In this document: positions 1 to 7,834 of the stretch, in pieces
How the letters are laid out: the number at the start of each line of letters is the position of its first letter
Numbering within the stretch: the stretch's first letter is position 1
Assembly (NCBI RefSeq): GCF_004362215.1
Contig: NZ_SNWR01000002.1
Coordinates: forward strand, 744,001-808,000
From: Paractinoplanes brasiliensis
GTDB taxonomy: Bacteria; Actinomycetota; Actinomycetes; Mycobacteriales; Micromonosporaceae
DNA: 64,000 nucleotides
Direction of reading: 5' to 3'
Position numbers and translations under genes: made by a program
The notes under the pieces: model-generated
What the model saw: only the letters and a program-made list of their open reading frames with translations
Told to the model about the DNA's origin: nothing
Database searches by the model: none

Positions 1-1114
1 GCAGCGTGCCGCCGTCGTCCTTGTCCCATCGGGCGCCGCCGAAGATCACCATCGCCGCGCCGGCCGCCACGACTGTCCGGCCGGTGACGTTTCGGGGTGA
101 CGGGTCGCCGGGGCGCTCCCATGTGTTCGTCACGGTGTCGAGCACGGCGTCGGCGGGCCCGGGATAGAGCGCGGCTGTGCCGGTGCGAGCCCCGCCGCCC
201 AGCGCTTCGGCCTCCAGCGAGTGACCGCCCGGCGGGTCGGGCAACGGTGACCAGGCCCCGGTGGCCGGGTCGACGATGCCGCCGTTCGGATAGCTGCGGC
301 CCCAGTTGCCGACCTGCCCGCCGTCCGCGCCGCCCAGGGTGGGGTTGACGAGTTCGTCCCCGGTGGCCAGCCACGGGCCAGTGCGGAGCATCGGCAGATC
401 GGGCAGCCGCCGCCACGACCGGCTGTCCAGGTCCAGCAGCGCGGCCCGGGTCAGGGACGGACCGTCCGCGCCGGGGTTGGGAACCAGTTCGTGTTCGAAG
501 AGCGCCAGTTCGCTTCCGGTCCACGCCATCGACCGATCGAAGGCCGGTCCCAGCGGATCCGCGGGCAGGGTCGTCCACGTGCCGGTGCCGGGGTCGAGCA
601 GGAAGTCGTCGCCCGGCCCGGCCTCGTCGGTTCCCCCGTACGCGACCAGGCCGTTCCCGGCGGCGACGAGCTGGAAGCCGCGAGCCGGGTCGAACGGGGT
701 GGGCAGCCGGCTCCACGCGTCCCGGTCGACGCGGTAGACGAGCAGTTCGCGCCGGGACCCGTACGGGAGGACGAAGGCGGTGGAACCGAGCACCACGCCC
801 TGCGCCCCGAGCGTCGGGACCGGGGGAGCGGCGATCGTGCGCCAGCCGTTCGTGCCGGGATCGAGCGCGGCCGCGTCGGTGAGCGGCGTCGGGTCGGTCG
901 CACAGCTCGCGTTGGGCGGGCACGGGGGACCGCCGGCGCCGCCGATCAGCAGCACTTCGCGCCCGGTCCACAACCCGAGCGCCTGCTCCCTCGGGCCGAG
1001 AGGGCCGGCGGACACCTGCCGCCAGCCCTCCCGTCTTGCCTCCTGCTCGCTGCTCCCCGTGGCGCACGCCCCCAGCAGCAGAACCCCGCTCAACGCCCCC
1101 GCGACCAGTCTCAT
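1..1114 (-). CDS. Kelch-like secreted lipoprotein (3' end outside window)
   Basis: The frame is open from the ATG at 1114 to the window edge, so the C-terminus is missing. The first residues form a lipoprotein signal peptide ending in the lipobox LLGAC near residue 17, so the mature protein should be anchored on the outer face of the membrane. The rest has repeated blades of the galactose-oxidase/Kelch kind, with recurring 'GG' turns (IGGAGG, YGGTDE, FGGARW) followed by 'W' strands (NGWRTI, DAWSRL, GTWTTL, RSWRRL, GAWSPL). It lies 18 bp after the stop of the membrane regulator and is probably the third gene of the sigma-factor operon. No catalytic residues can be named, and a binding or scaffold role is a guess. 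Confidence 0.75.
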   Translation of the reverse strand, partial: MRLVAGALSGVLLLGACATGSSEQEARREGWRQVSAGPLGPREQALGLWTGREVLLIGGAGGPPCPPNASCATDPTPLTDAAALDPGTNGWRTIAAPPVPTLGAQGVVLGSTAFVLPYGSRRELLVYRVDRDAWSRLPTPFDPARGFQLVAAGNGLVAYGGTDEAGPGDDFLLDPGTGTWTTLPADPLGPAFDRSMAWTGSELALFEHELVPNPGADGPSLTRAALLDLDSRSWRRLPDLPMLRTGPWLATGDELVNPTLGGADGGQVGNWGRSYPNGGIVDPATGAWSPLPDPPGGHSLEAEALGGGARTGTAALYPGPADAVLDTVTNTWERPGDPSPRNVTGRTVVAAGAAMVIFGGARWDKDDGGTL

Positions 1115-1132
1115 GAGGGCTTCGACGGTCCG

Positions 1133-2365
1133 TCAGGCCTCGCAGTTCCACACCAGCGGGCGGTTGGCGACATCCTCGTCGCTCATGTCGGTCGTGTAGC
1201 CGCCGGCCACCTTGCCGTCGGCGCTGAACGCGCTCACCACGTACTCGCGCATGCCCTGGTAGCGCGGCAGCGGGACCACCTTGTCGCCGACGGCGATGAC
1301 CGCGTCGTTGATGCCTTTCGTGCCGAGCGCCCAGCCGTTGGCGGCGCCGAGCACCGGCGTGCCGAGGTCACCGCCGGGCAGCCGCTCGAACGCGCCGGTG
1401 GCGATCGTGTACCGGAAAGGGGCGGAGGGGCGGACCGTGCCGTCCTTCAGGTCGCCCACCGTGCGCCCGTAGACCACGCCCTCGATGATCGACTCGGGCC
1501 AGAAGAAGGCGGCCTTCTTGCCGTCGACGGTGGGCGGGCTCAGCAGCCGGCCGGTGCCGTCGGGCAGCCAGAGGTAGCCGTGGCCCTCACCGGCCTTGCG
1601 ATAGATCCGCCCGGCGATCGTGCCGTCCTCGTCGATCTCGGTCGCGTCGCCGCCGATGTACCCGGCCGGGAGCGGAAGCTCCTCCGGGCTCGCCTTGTCC
1701 GACGCCCACCGGGCCGGTTTCCCGCCGAAGTGCGGCTCCGCCAGGGTGCCGGCGATGACCCCGGCGTCGTTGATCGCGACCGCGACGGCCCTGCCACCGG
1801 CCAGCCTGGTGCCACCCGCCCGGGAGCTGTACGCCGACTGCCGGCCCTTGGCGTCGTTGCTGTAGCCCACGGCCAGCCCGGAGGAGTTGATGTCGTCCCA
1901 CGACGCGTCCGCGCCCGGCATCGGCGGCGCCGGCAGCAACTTGCCGTCCTTCCACAGCACCGTTTCCACCCCGCCCGGGGGATAGACGCGCCCGGCCAGG
2001 TATCGCCCGGTCGGGTCACCCGCGGTGACCAGAGCCTTGCTGATCCCGCGGGACGGCAGCAGGGTGACCCGGCAGTTCTTCGGCACGGGGGTGGGCGCCG
2101 CCGCGACCGTCGTGGGTGTCACCACCGGTGGCTGCGGCGCGTCCTGCATCGCCGCCACGGCCATCGTGCCCCCGCCGGCCGCGACCGCTGTCACCGCCAC
2201 CACGGCCACCCCGCCCGACCAGTGGCGCGCCCGCCGGCGCCGGCGGCCCTCGTGCATCGTCCGCGCCACGTCGACGGTCGACGGCGCGAGCGGCTCGTCC
2301 GCCATCGTCCGCAGGATCCGCACCGCGCGATCGTCCTCGGTCATAGTTCTCTTCTCCTCGGTCAT
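1133..2365 (-). CDS. Single-pass membrane protein with HAF-like beta-propeller, probable sigma-factor partner
   Basis: This 410-residue protein has a cytoplasmic N-terminus of about 45 residues ending in an Arg-rich stretch (EGRRRRRARHW). One transmembrane helix follows at about 47-67, then a Thr/Pro linker and an extracellular domain of about 300 residues. That domain is built of repeats such as INSSGLAVGY and INDAGVIAG, like HAF/beta-propeller repeats. Its ATG at 2365 overlaps the sigma-factor stop (ATGA), so translation is coupled; a second ATG at 2344 is possible. Coupling and topology fit a sigma-factor regulator of the kind paired with SigE-family factors. No zinc-binding anti-sigma motif is visible, so an anti-sigma role is inference. 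Confidence 0.72.
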   Translation of the reverse strand: MTEEKRTMTEDDRAVRILRTMADEPLAPSTVDVARTMHEGRRRRRARHWSGGVAVVAVTAVAAGGGTMAVAAMQDAPQPPVVTPTTVAAAPTPVPKNCRVTLLPSRGISKALVTAGDPTGRYLAGRVYPPGGVETVLWKDGKLLPAPPMPGADASWDDINSSGLAVGYSNDAKGRQSAYSSRAGGTRLAGGRAVAVAINDAGVIAGTLAEPHFGGKPARWASDKASPEELPLPAGYIGGDATEIDEDGTIAGRIYRKAGEGHGYLWLPDGTGRLLSPPTVDGKKAAFFWPESIIEGVVYGRTVGDLKDGTVRPSAPFRYTIATGAFERLPGGDLGTPVLGAANGWALGTKGINDAVIAVGDKVVPLPRYQGMREYVVSAFSADGKVAGGYTTDMSDEDVANRPLVWNCEA

Positions 2366-2880
2366 GGCCTGTCCTGCGCGGCGGTGATCTCGGGCATCTT
2401 CTCGTCGAAGATCTGACGGAGCCGGTCCAGCGCGTGCGCCGACTGGCTTTTCACGGTGCCCTCGGAGCAGCCCAGGATCAGAGCCACCTCCTTGACGGGC
2501 TGGTCGCACAGATAGCGCAGCACCACGACGGCGCGTTGCCGCGGTGGCAGATCCATCAGGGCCTGCCGCACCACCGATCGGTCCTCGGCTGGTGGTGGCG
2601 CGGCCGGGGTCCGCTCGGGCAGCCAGTCGAGCAGCGCGACCTTCCACCACCCGCGGCGGCGGTCGTCGAGGAAGACCCGGACCAGCATCGTGTTGACGTA
2701 CGCGTCGAGGTTCTCCACATGGCTGATCCGCGGCCAGCGCGTGTAGAGCTTGGTCAGCGTCTCCTGCACGATGTCGTCGGCCGCGTGCGAGTCACCGCAG
2801 AGCAGATGGGCCGCTCGTCGCATTCCGCCGACCCGGCCGCGCACGAAGGCCAGATATTCGCTGTCGGTTCTTCTCGGCAT
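2362..2880 (-). CDS. SigE-family ECF RNA polymerase sigma factor
   Basis: This 172-residue protein has the region 2 pattern of actinobacterial SigE-type sigma factors (MRRAAHLLCGDSHAADDIVQ, residues about 20-40). Region 4 contains the helix-turn-helix DLPPRQRAVVVLRYLCDQ...EVALILGCSEGTVKSQ, ending at about residue 150. It should direct RNA polymerase to a small regulon, probably including its own operon. It is the first gene of a coupled set with the membrane protein downstream. The start ATG at 2880 gives the usual family length. No promoter could be assigned in the 120 bp upstream. Confidence 0.9.
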   Translation of the reverse strand: MPRRTDSEYLAFVRGRVGGMRRAAHLLCGDSHAADDIVQETLTKLYTRWPRISHVENLDAYVNTMLVRVFLDDRRRGWWKVALLDWLPERTPAAPPPAEDRSVVRQALMDLPPRQRAVVVLRYLCDQPVKEVALILGCSEGTVKSQSAHALDRLRQIFDEKMPEITAAQDRP

Positions 2881-3000
2881 CCGCCGTCCCGCCCCCTGTC
2901 ACCGTCACTGTGTATCCGACGCGGATCGGCGCACGTTCGGTTGGGTCGCGGGGCCGAGTATTTTCGCGAGCCGGATCCGGGGCTGGTGAATGATGGTGCC

Positions 3001-3468
3001 ATGACGACGGAACACTTGCGGCGATGTGTGGAGCTGGCGGCCGAGGCCCTGGCGGCGGGCGACCACCCGTTCGGCTCGGTGCTCGCCGGGCCGGACGGGA
3101 CGGTGCTCGCGGAGGACCGTAACCGCGAGAACACCGACGCCGACCCGACCGCGCACCCGGAGCTGCGGCTCGCCCGGTGGGCCGTCGCCAACGTTCCGGC
3201 CGATCAGCGGGCCGGGTGCACGGTCTACACGTCGGGGGAGCACTGCCCGATGTGTGCGGCCGCGCACGGGTGGGCCGGCCTGGGGCCGATCGTCTACGCC
3301 GCGTCGGCCGCCCAGCTGTCGGCCTGGCGTACGGGATGGGGGTTGCCCTCGTCGCCGGTGGCCGTTCTGCCCGTCACGACGGTCGTGCCCGGCCTGTCCG
3401 TGACCGGCCCGGTCCTGCCGTTCGACGACGAGATGCGGGTGCTGCACCAGCAGGCCGCCGAGCGCTGA
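3001..3468 (+). CDS. Nucleoside/cytidine deaminase-family protein
   Basis: This 155-residue protein has the zinc-deaminase signature: HPE at about residues 48-50 (zinc ligand His plus proton-shuttle Glu) and the CPMC pair at about 82-85 (two Cys ligands). It resembles guanine deaminase/CMP-dCMP deaminase-type proteins. The substrate cannot be read from sequence. The more usual signature is H[AV]E, so HPE is a mild variant. The gene stands alone, divergent from the sigma-factor operon. Confidence 0.8.
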   Translation: MTTEHLRRCVELAAEALAAGDHPFGSVLAGPDGTVLAEDRNRENTDADPTAHPELRLARWAVANVPADQRAGCTVYTSGEHCPMCAAAHGWAGLGPIVYAASAAQLSAWRTGWGLPSSPVAVLPVTTVVPGLSVTGPVLPFDDEMRVLHQQAAER

Positions 3469-3500
3469 GCGGACGGCGGCCGGATGTCGCCGTGGCGCTG

Positions 3501-3869
3501 TCAGCCCGCGACCGGTGGCGTGAAGAGGTTGACCAGGTTGCCGTCCGGGTCGCGCACCACCAGCGAGCGGTTGCCCCACGGCATGGTGGCCGGTTCCAGT
3601 ACGACGTCCGTGAGGTCCTCGCGCAGCCGGGCGAACTCGGCGTCCACGTCGTCCACCTGGAACTCGACGATCGCCGGTCCGGCGGGGAGGGCGGCCGTGT
3701 CCAGGAACGGCATCGTGGCGGTGGCGCCGATGGCCAGCGTCGCGCCGGGCGTGGCGATCTGGGCGAACACCGGGGCCGGGCGCTGGGCGGTGACGCCGGT
3801 GATCAACTCGTAGAAGGCGGTCAGGCGGTCGACGTCCGTGGTGAGGAGCCGGATCGAGGTGAGGTTCAT
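3501..3869 (-). CDS. VOC (glyoxalase/bleomycin-resistance) family protein
   Basis: This 122-residue single-domain protein shows the VOC babbab pattern: TSIRLLTTDVDRLTAFYEL at the start, IVEFQVDDVDAEFARL in the middle and LVVRDPDGNLVNLF at the end. Family members bind a metal and act as isomerases, dioxygenases or drug-binding proteins. The conserved C-terminal position reads DGNLVNLF, with N where a metal ligand Glu is often found, so metal-dependent catalysis is doubtful. It is divergent (62 bp) from a WYL regulator, a common arrangement suggesting that the regulator controls it. Confidence 0.82.
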   Translation of the reverse strand: MNLTSIRLLTTDVDRLTAFYELITGVTAQRPAPVFAQIATPGATLAIGATATMPFLDTAALPAGPAIVEFQVDDVDAEFARLREDLTDVVLEPATMPWGNRSLVVRDPDGNLVNLFTPPVAG

Positions 3870-3931
3870 GCGGCCACGCTAGAAGCAATACCGGGCACCT
3901 TCCGCCCGGATTTTCCGGGATGATCGAAGAC

Positions 3932-4918
3932 ATGTCCCGCCCGACCGCCCGCGTGCTGCAGCTGCTGGAGATCCTGCAGAACGGCGGCACCCGCACCGCC
4001 GCCGAGCTCGCCACCCGTCTCGGCGTGGACGAACGGACCGTACGCCGGTACGTCGAGCACCTGCTCGACCTCGAGGTGCCGGTCGAGACGGTCCGTGGCC
4101 GGTACGGCGGCTTCCGCCTGGCCCCCGGGTTCCGGATGCCGCCGCTGATGCTGACCGACGAGGAGGCCCTGGCCGTGCTGCTGGGCCTGGTGAACGCCGG
4201 CGCCCGGACAGCGGAAGAAGCCGGGGAGGCCGGGGGAGCCGCCGACAGCGCCGCCGCCAAGGTGCGCCGGGTCCTGCCGAAGGCGCTCAAGGCCCGCATG
4301 GAGGCGCTGTTCGAGACGGCCGAGTTCGCCACCCCCGGCCCCGCACCCGTGAATCCTGAGGCGTCGGTGCTGCTCAGCCTGGCCGAGGCGGCCCGCGAGC
4401 GGCGAGCCGTCGTGATCCGCTACACCAACCGGCTCGACCGGGCCGGCGAGAGGACCCTTTGCCCGTACGGGATCGTCGCGCACCGCGGCCGCTGGTACGT
4501 CACCGGCCACGACGGGCGGTCGGGGCAGGTGCGTACGTTCCGGCTCGACCGGGTCGCGCGGGTCAGCCCGGCCGCGGAGCCGTTCGTCGTGCCCCGCGGC
4601 TTCGACCCCGCCGCCACCGTGCTCGCGGGACTGGCCGGCACGCCCTGGCGGCACGAGGTTGTCGTACGGGTCCGGTGCTCGGCCCAGGTTGTCCGGGCCC
4701 GGCTCCCGCAGAGGCTGGCCACCGTCGAGCCCGATCCGGAGGACGGCTGGGTGGTGGTCCGGTTCCGGGCCGAACGGCTGGACTGGGTGCCCGGCGTCCT
4801 CGGCGGCCTCGGGTTGCCGTTCACCGTGCGTGAACCCGCCGAGCTCCGTGACCTCGTACGGGAATGGGCCCGGAATTTTTCCGCCGAGGAGTTGGCACTC
4901 GGCGAGCAGGAGTGCTAA
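3932..4918 (+). CDS. WYL-domain transcriptional regulator (HTH-11 + WYL)
   Basis: This 328-residue protein has an N-terminal winged helix (RVLQLLEILQNGGTRTAAEL, then LGVDERTVRRYVEHL), a linker, and a WYL domain. The WYL domain includes AVVIRYTNR, CPYGIVAHRGRWYVTGHD, RTFRLDRVARV and a C-terminal WCX extension. Such proteins sense nucleic-acid or small ligands and usually repress neighbours; the divergent VOC gene is the likely target. I chose ATG 3932 rather than ATG 3920 because MSRPTARVL matches how such proteins start. The last nine codons and the TAA stop are also the CIRCE operator of the next gene. Confidence 0.88.
   Translation: MSRPTARVLQLLEILQNGGTRTAAELATRLGVDERTVRRYVEHLLDLEVPVETVRGRYGGFRLAPGFRMPPLMLTDEEALAVLLGLVNAGARTAEEAGEAGGAADSAAAKVRRVLPKALKARMEALFETAEFATPGPAPVNPEASVLLSLAEAARERRAVVIRYTNRLDRAGERTLCPYGIVAHRGRWYVTGHDGRSGQVRTFRLDRVARVSPAAEPFVVPRGFDPAATVLAGLAGTPWRHEVVVRVRCSAQVVRARLPQRLATVEPDPEDGWVVVRFRAERLDWVPGVLGGLGLPFTVREPAELRDLVREWARNFSAEELALGEQEC
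4892..4918 (+). promoter_or_regulatory. CIRCE operator (HrcA site) for hsp20
   Basis: TTGGCACTC-N9-GAGTGCTAA matches the CIRCE consensus TTAGCACTC-N9-GAGTGCTAA at 17 of 18 arm positions with the exact 9-base spacer. It lies inside the 3' end of the WYL gene, whose TAA stop is the last three bases. TTGGCA (4892-4897) and TAAAAA (4916-4921) could be the -35 and -10 of the hsp20 promoter with an 18-bp spacer, so HrcA bound here would block it. The promoter assignment is inference. Confidence 0.88.
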
Positions 4919-5052
4919 AAAAGTCTTAGTCGCTGCTGGTCACCGCGGTGATGCACCTCGGACGATCAGACGACACCTCGGCAGAATTGATCTTTAGCCG
5001 AGCGCCACGCGTCCGCCGGACAGGCCGGCGGGCGGGTCCCGAGGAGGTGTTC

Positions 5053-5499
5053 GTGGTGCTGACTTTCGATCCTTTCCGTGACTTCGACCGGCTCGCCGAG
5101 CAGATGCTCGGTTCCGCGGCCGGCCCCGCGACGATGGCCATGCCGATCGACCTCTACCGGTCCGGCGACCACTTCGTGCTGCATTGCGACCTGGCCGGCG
5201 TCGACCCCGGCTCGGTGCAGGTCGACGTGGACAACCGAGTGCTGACCATCCGTGCCGAGAGGTCCCCGCGCGCCGACGACGACCTGCAATGGGTCCGCCG
5301 TGAGCGCCCGACCGGCACGTTCGAGCGACGGCTCACCCTGGGCGACGGCGTCGACGTGTCCGACATCTCCGCCACGTGGCAGGACGGCGTGCTCACGCTG
5401 ACACTGCCGGTGGCCGCGGCGGCCAAGCCGCGCCGCATCCCGATCACCGTGGCCGGCGAGCGCCCCGCCGTCGAGTCCACCGTCACCGAGGACGCCTGA
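5053..5499 (+). CDS. Hsp20/alpha-crystallin small heat-shock protein
   Basis: This protein of about 148 residues is an ATP-independent holdase chaperone. The alpha-crystallin domain runs from about residue 38 (PIDLYRSGDHFVLHCDLAGV) to 125, with the conserved end GVLTLTLPVA and a C-terminal I-x-I-type anchor (RIPITV). The N-terminal LTFDPFRDFDRL is typical of actinobacterial Hsp20. The start is GTG 5053 (or 5056), set by GAGGAGG at 5041-5047. The frame is open further upstream but the extra sequence is unlike the family. A CIRCE site lies about 135 bp upstream and a strong hairpin follows the stop. Confidence 0.93.
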   Translation: MVLTFDPFRDFDRLAEQMLGSAAGPATMAMPIDLYRSGDHFVLHCDLAGVDPGSVQVDVDNRVLTIRAERSPRADDDLQWVRRERPTGTFERRLTLGDGVDVSDISATWQDGVLTLTLPVAAAAKPRRIPITVAGERPAVESTVTEDA

Positions 5500-5510
5500 T
5501 CCTCCCCGGG

Positions 5511-5543
5511 CGGCCGGGCGGGAAGTCAGGCCCCGCCCGGCCG
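5511..5543 (+). terminator. Strong hairpin terminator after hsp20
   Basis: CGGCCGGGCGGG (5511-5522), a 9-base loop, and CCCGCCCGGCCG (5532-5543) form a perfect 12-bp GC stem 11 bases after the hsp20 stop. There is no U-tract, as is common in actinomycete terminators. Confidence 0.75.
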
Positions 5544-5560
5544 TTGATCGGCCTGCGCCT

Positions 5561-5647
5561 CTCGCCCACAACACCGGCGCCCGCTCGCTCCACGAGCAGC
5601 TCGGCTTCCTCGAGACCGGCCGCAACATGGTCAAGGAGCTCGGGTAG
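5561..5647 (+). pseudogene. C-terminal remnant of a GNAT acetyltransferase
   Basis: In the + frame ending at TAG 5645-5647 one can read HNTGARSLHEQLGFLETG followed by RNMVKELG and stop. This is the end of a GNAT fold (N..AR.LYE.LGF.ETG). No start codon or upstream GNAT motifs exist between the hsp20 terminator and this piece, so it is a gene tail. It overlaps the 3' end of the convergent LLM gene by 17 bp. Confidence 0.55.
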
Positions 5648-6584
5648 CCAGGGCGGCGGCCAGGGTCTCCTCCGGATCGACGGCCGGGTCGTCGCGGATC
5701 ACGGCGACGTCGAGACCGGCCTGCGCGAGCCGGGACAGCCCGCGCGTGACCCCCGCGGCGTCACCGGCCACCGCCACCTCGTCGAGCAGCTCGTCGCCGA
5801 CCAGGTCGGCCCGGGGTGTGCCGGCCAACCAGCCCGCGCGGAACTCCGCTGCCAGCTCGGGCGGCACCCCCGCCGTACGGGTGATCAGGTGGTCGCCGTG
5901 CACGCCGAGGAACCGGGCCACCATCGGCCGCAGCCGCTCGCGCGCCTTCGCCGGGTCGTCGTCGAGGGCGATCCCCACGTACGCGGACAGCTCCGGCCCG
6001 GCGCCCACCCGCGAACGCACCCAGCGGACATACCCCGGCCCGGCCAGGATCGACAGCAGCAACCCGTCGGCCACCGCGCCGCCCCGGGTGATCGCCCGCG
6101 GCCCCTTCACGCCGAGCACGATCGGCGGGTCCGGCCGCGCCGGCGGGAACGACAGCCGGGTGTCCACCGTGAAGAACTCGCCCCGGAAAGTCACCGGCGC
6201 GCCGGTCAGCAGCTGCCGGATCAGGCCGGTCGCCTCGAGGGTGCGCGCCAGGGGACGGTCGAACGGGATCCCCATCCGGTCGCTCATCCAGTGCGGATTG
6301 CTGGCGCCCAGCCCGAGCGCCGCCCGGCCGCCGCTCAGCTCGTCGAGGGTCGCGAACTCCATGGCCGTCAGCGCCGGGTGCCGGGTCCACGGGTTCACCA
6401 CGCCCAAACCCACACGGACCTTGCCCGTACCGGCGGCGACCGCCCCGGCCAGCGCGAACGCTCCCCGCTCGAAGTAGTCCTCGGTGAGCCACACGTCGTC
6501 GAACCCGGCCCGCTCGGCGGCCACCGCGGCACGCACCGCGCCGGCCGAGTCGCGCTGTCCCGAGATCGAGAAGGCCAGCCTCAT
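5631..6584 (-). CDS. LLM-class F420/flavin-dependent oxidoreductase (gene 5 of operon)
   Basis: This 317-residue luciferase-like TIM barrel starts MRLAFSISGQRDSAGAVRAA, with family markers FDDVWLTEDYF, VGLGVVNPWTRHP, LDELSGGRAALGLGAS and PPIVLGVKGPRA. Members use F420H2 or FMNH2 to oxidise or monooxygenate small molecules. The ATG at 6584 overlaps the preceding gene's stop (ATGA), making it the last gene of a five-gene chain. The substrate is unknown. Confidence 0.88.
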   Translation of the reverse strand: MRLAFSISGQRDSAGAVRAAVAAERAGFDDVWLTEDYFERGAFALAGAVAAGTGKVRVGLGVVNPWTRHPALTAMEFATLDELSGGRAALGLGASNPHWMSDRMGIPFDRPLARTLEATGLIRQLLTGAPVTFRGEFFTVDTRLSFPPARPDPPIVLGVKGPRAITRGGAVADGLLLSILAGPGYVRWVRSRVGAGPELSAYVGIALDDDPAKARERLRPMVARFLGVHGDHLITRTAGVPPELAAEFRAGWLAGTPRADLVGDELLDEVAVAGDAAGVTRGLSRLAQAGLDVAVIRDDPAVDPEETLAAALATRAP

Positions 6585-7834
6585 CGCAGCACCTTGTCCA
6601 GCGCCACGATCGTCGGTTCGATCACCGGGACCTCGCCGAGCCGGGCCGCTGTCGCCCCGACGTCCTTGAGGCCGGTCGAGGTGCCGATGACCACCGCGGT
6701 CTCGCCGGGCCCGAGCCCCGCCCTGCGCAGCGCGACCACCGCGGTCACGCTCGACGCCTCCAGGTACAGCCCGGACCCGCCGGCCAGGGCCAGCTGCGCG
6801 TCCATGATCTCGTCGTTGTCCGGGGTCGCGACGGCCGCGCCGTTGCTGCCGCGCAGGGCGGCCAGGCTCTGCTGCGTGCCGAACGGCGACGCGGTCGAGA
6901 ACGCCACCGACGGGCCGACCGGCACAGGACCCGCGGTGTCGGCGCCGGTGGCCAGGGCCCGCGCGAGAGGCCCGAACGGCTCGGCCGCGATCAACCGGGG
7001 CACCCGCGCGATGATCCCGAGGGCGGCCAGGTCGGCGAACCCACGCGCGATGCCGGCCAGCCCGTCGCCGTACGCGACCGGCACCACCACGGCGTCGGGC
7101 GGCGCCGGCAGCTGCTCGACCAGCTCGTACGCGATGGTCTTGTACCCGTCGACCCCGTACGGGTGGGAGCCGGCGGGCGGGTCCGCGTAGCCCGACATCG
7201 CCATCCAGCCGCGGGCCCGCACCAGCTCACCCATCAGGTGCCAGCGATCGGCCGGCGTGGGCAGAGCAACAACCTCGGCCCCGTACGCCTGCATGAGGGT
7301 CTTCATCGTGGCCGGCACCGACGCCAGCGTCAGCACGACGCAGCGCAACCCGGCCCGCGCGGCGTACGCGGCCACGGCCGCCCCGTGGTTGCCCGTGCTC
7401 GCCACCACGACCGTTTCCGCGCCCAGCTCGACCGCCTTGGTCGTCGCCACCGCGGCCAGCCTGTCCTTGTAGGACCAGGTCGGGTTGCGGCTCTCGTCCT
7501 TGACCCAGACACCCCGTAGCCCGATGCTGTCGGCCAGCCGGGGGAGCTCGACCACCGGCGTGCCGCCCTCACCGAGGCTGACCGGCGTGACGTCGTCCGA
7601 GATCGGCAGCAGCGCCCGGTAGCGGAACAGGCCCGGCTGCCCGTCCACCAGCGGCAGCGTCGCCCGCCCGCGAGACCAACCCGGCCGCACACCCGGCAGG
7701 ACGTTGATGTCGTATTGCGGCAAGACGTTCGCGCCGACGCAGGCCGGGCACCCCGCCCCGATCAACTCCAGCGCCGGTTCGGGATGGACCGCGCCGCAGC
7801 GGACACAGACCAGATTCCCCGTGTACGCGCTCAC
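6581..7834 (-). CDS. Threonine-synthase-like PLP enzyme with N-terminal zinc ribbon (gene 4)
   Basis: This 417-residue fold-type II PLP enzyme has an N-terminal rubredoxin-like knuckle (CVRCG ... GCPAC). The PLP lysine lies in TWSYKDRLAAV and the phosphate/substrate loop in VVASTGNHGAAVAAYAARAG. A late GTSTGLKDVG resembles threonine synthase. GTG 7834 was chosen because it overlaps the upstream stop (GTGA) and gives the ribbon at the start. In this catabolic-looking operon it more likely acts as a lyase or paralogue (threonine dehydratase or diaminopropionate ammonia-lyase are alternatives) than as biosynthetic ThrC. Confidence 0.82.
   Translation of the reverse strand: MSAYTGNLVCVRCGAVHPEPALELIGAGCPACVGANVLPQYDINVLPGVRPGWSRGRATLPLVDGQPGLFRYRALLPISDDVTPVSLGEGGTPVVELPRLADSIGLRGVWVKDESRNPTWSYKDRLAAVATTKAVELGAETVVVASTGNHGAAVAAYAARAGLRCVVLTLASVPATMKTLMQAYGAEVVALPTPADRWHLMGELVRARGWMAMSGYADPPAGSHPYGVDGYKTIAYELVEQLPAPPDAVVVPVAYGDGLAGIARGFADLAALGIIARVPRLIAAEPFGPLARALATGADTAGPVPVGPSVAFSTASPFGTQQSLAALRGSNGAAVATPDNDEIMDAQLALAGGSGLYLEASSVTAVVALRRAGLGPGETAVVIGTSTGLKDVGATAARLGEVPVIEPTIVALDKVLR

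Noticed and set aside
491..2416. 641-codon open frame on + strand
   Set aside because: It is antisense to the lipoprotein and membrane-regulator genes, with Arg/Pro/Gly/His-rich nonsense composition typical of shadow frames in GC-rich DNA.
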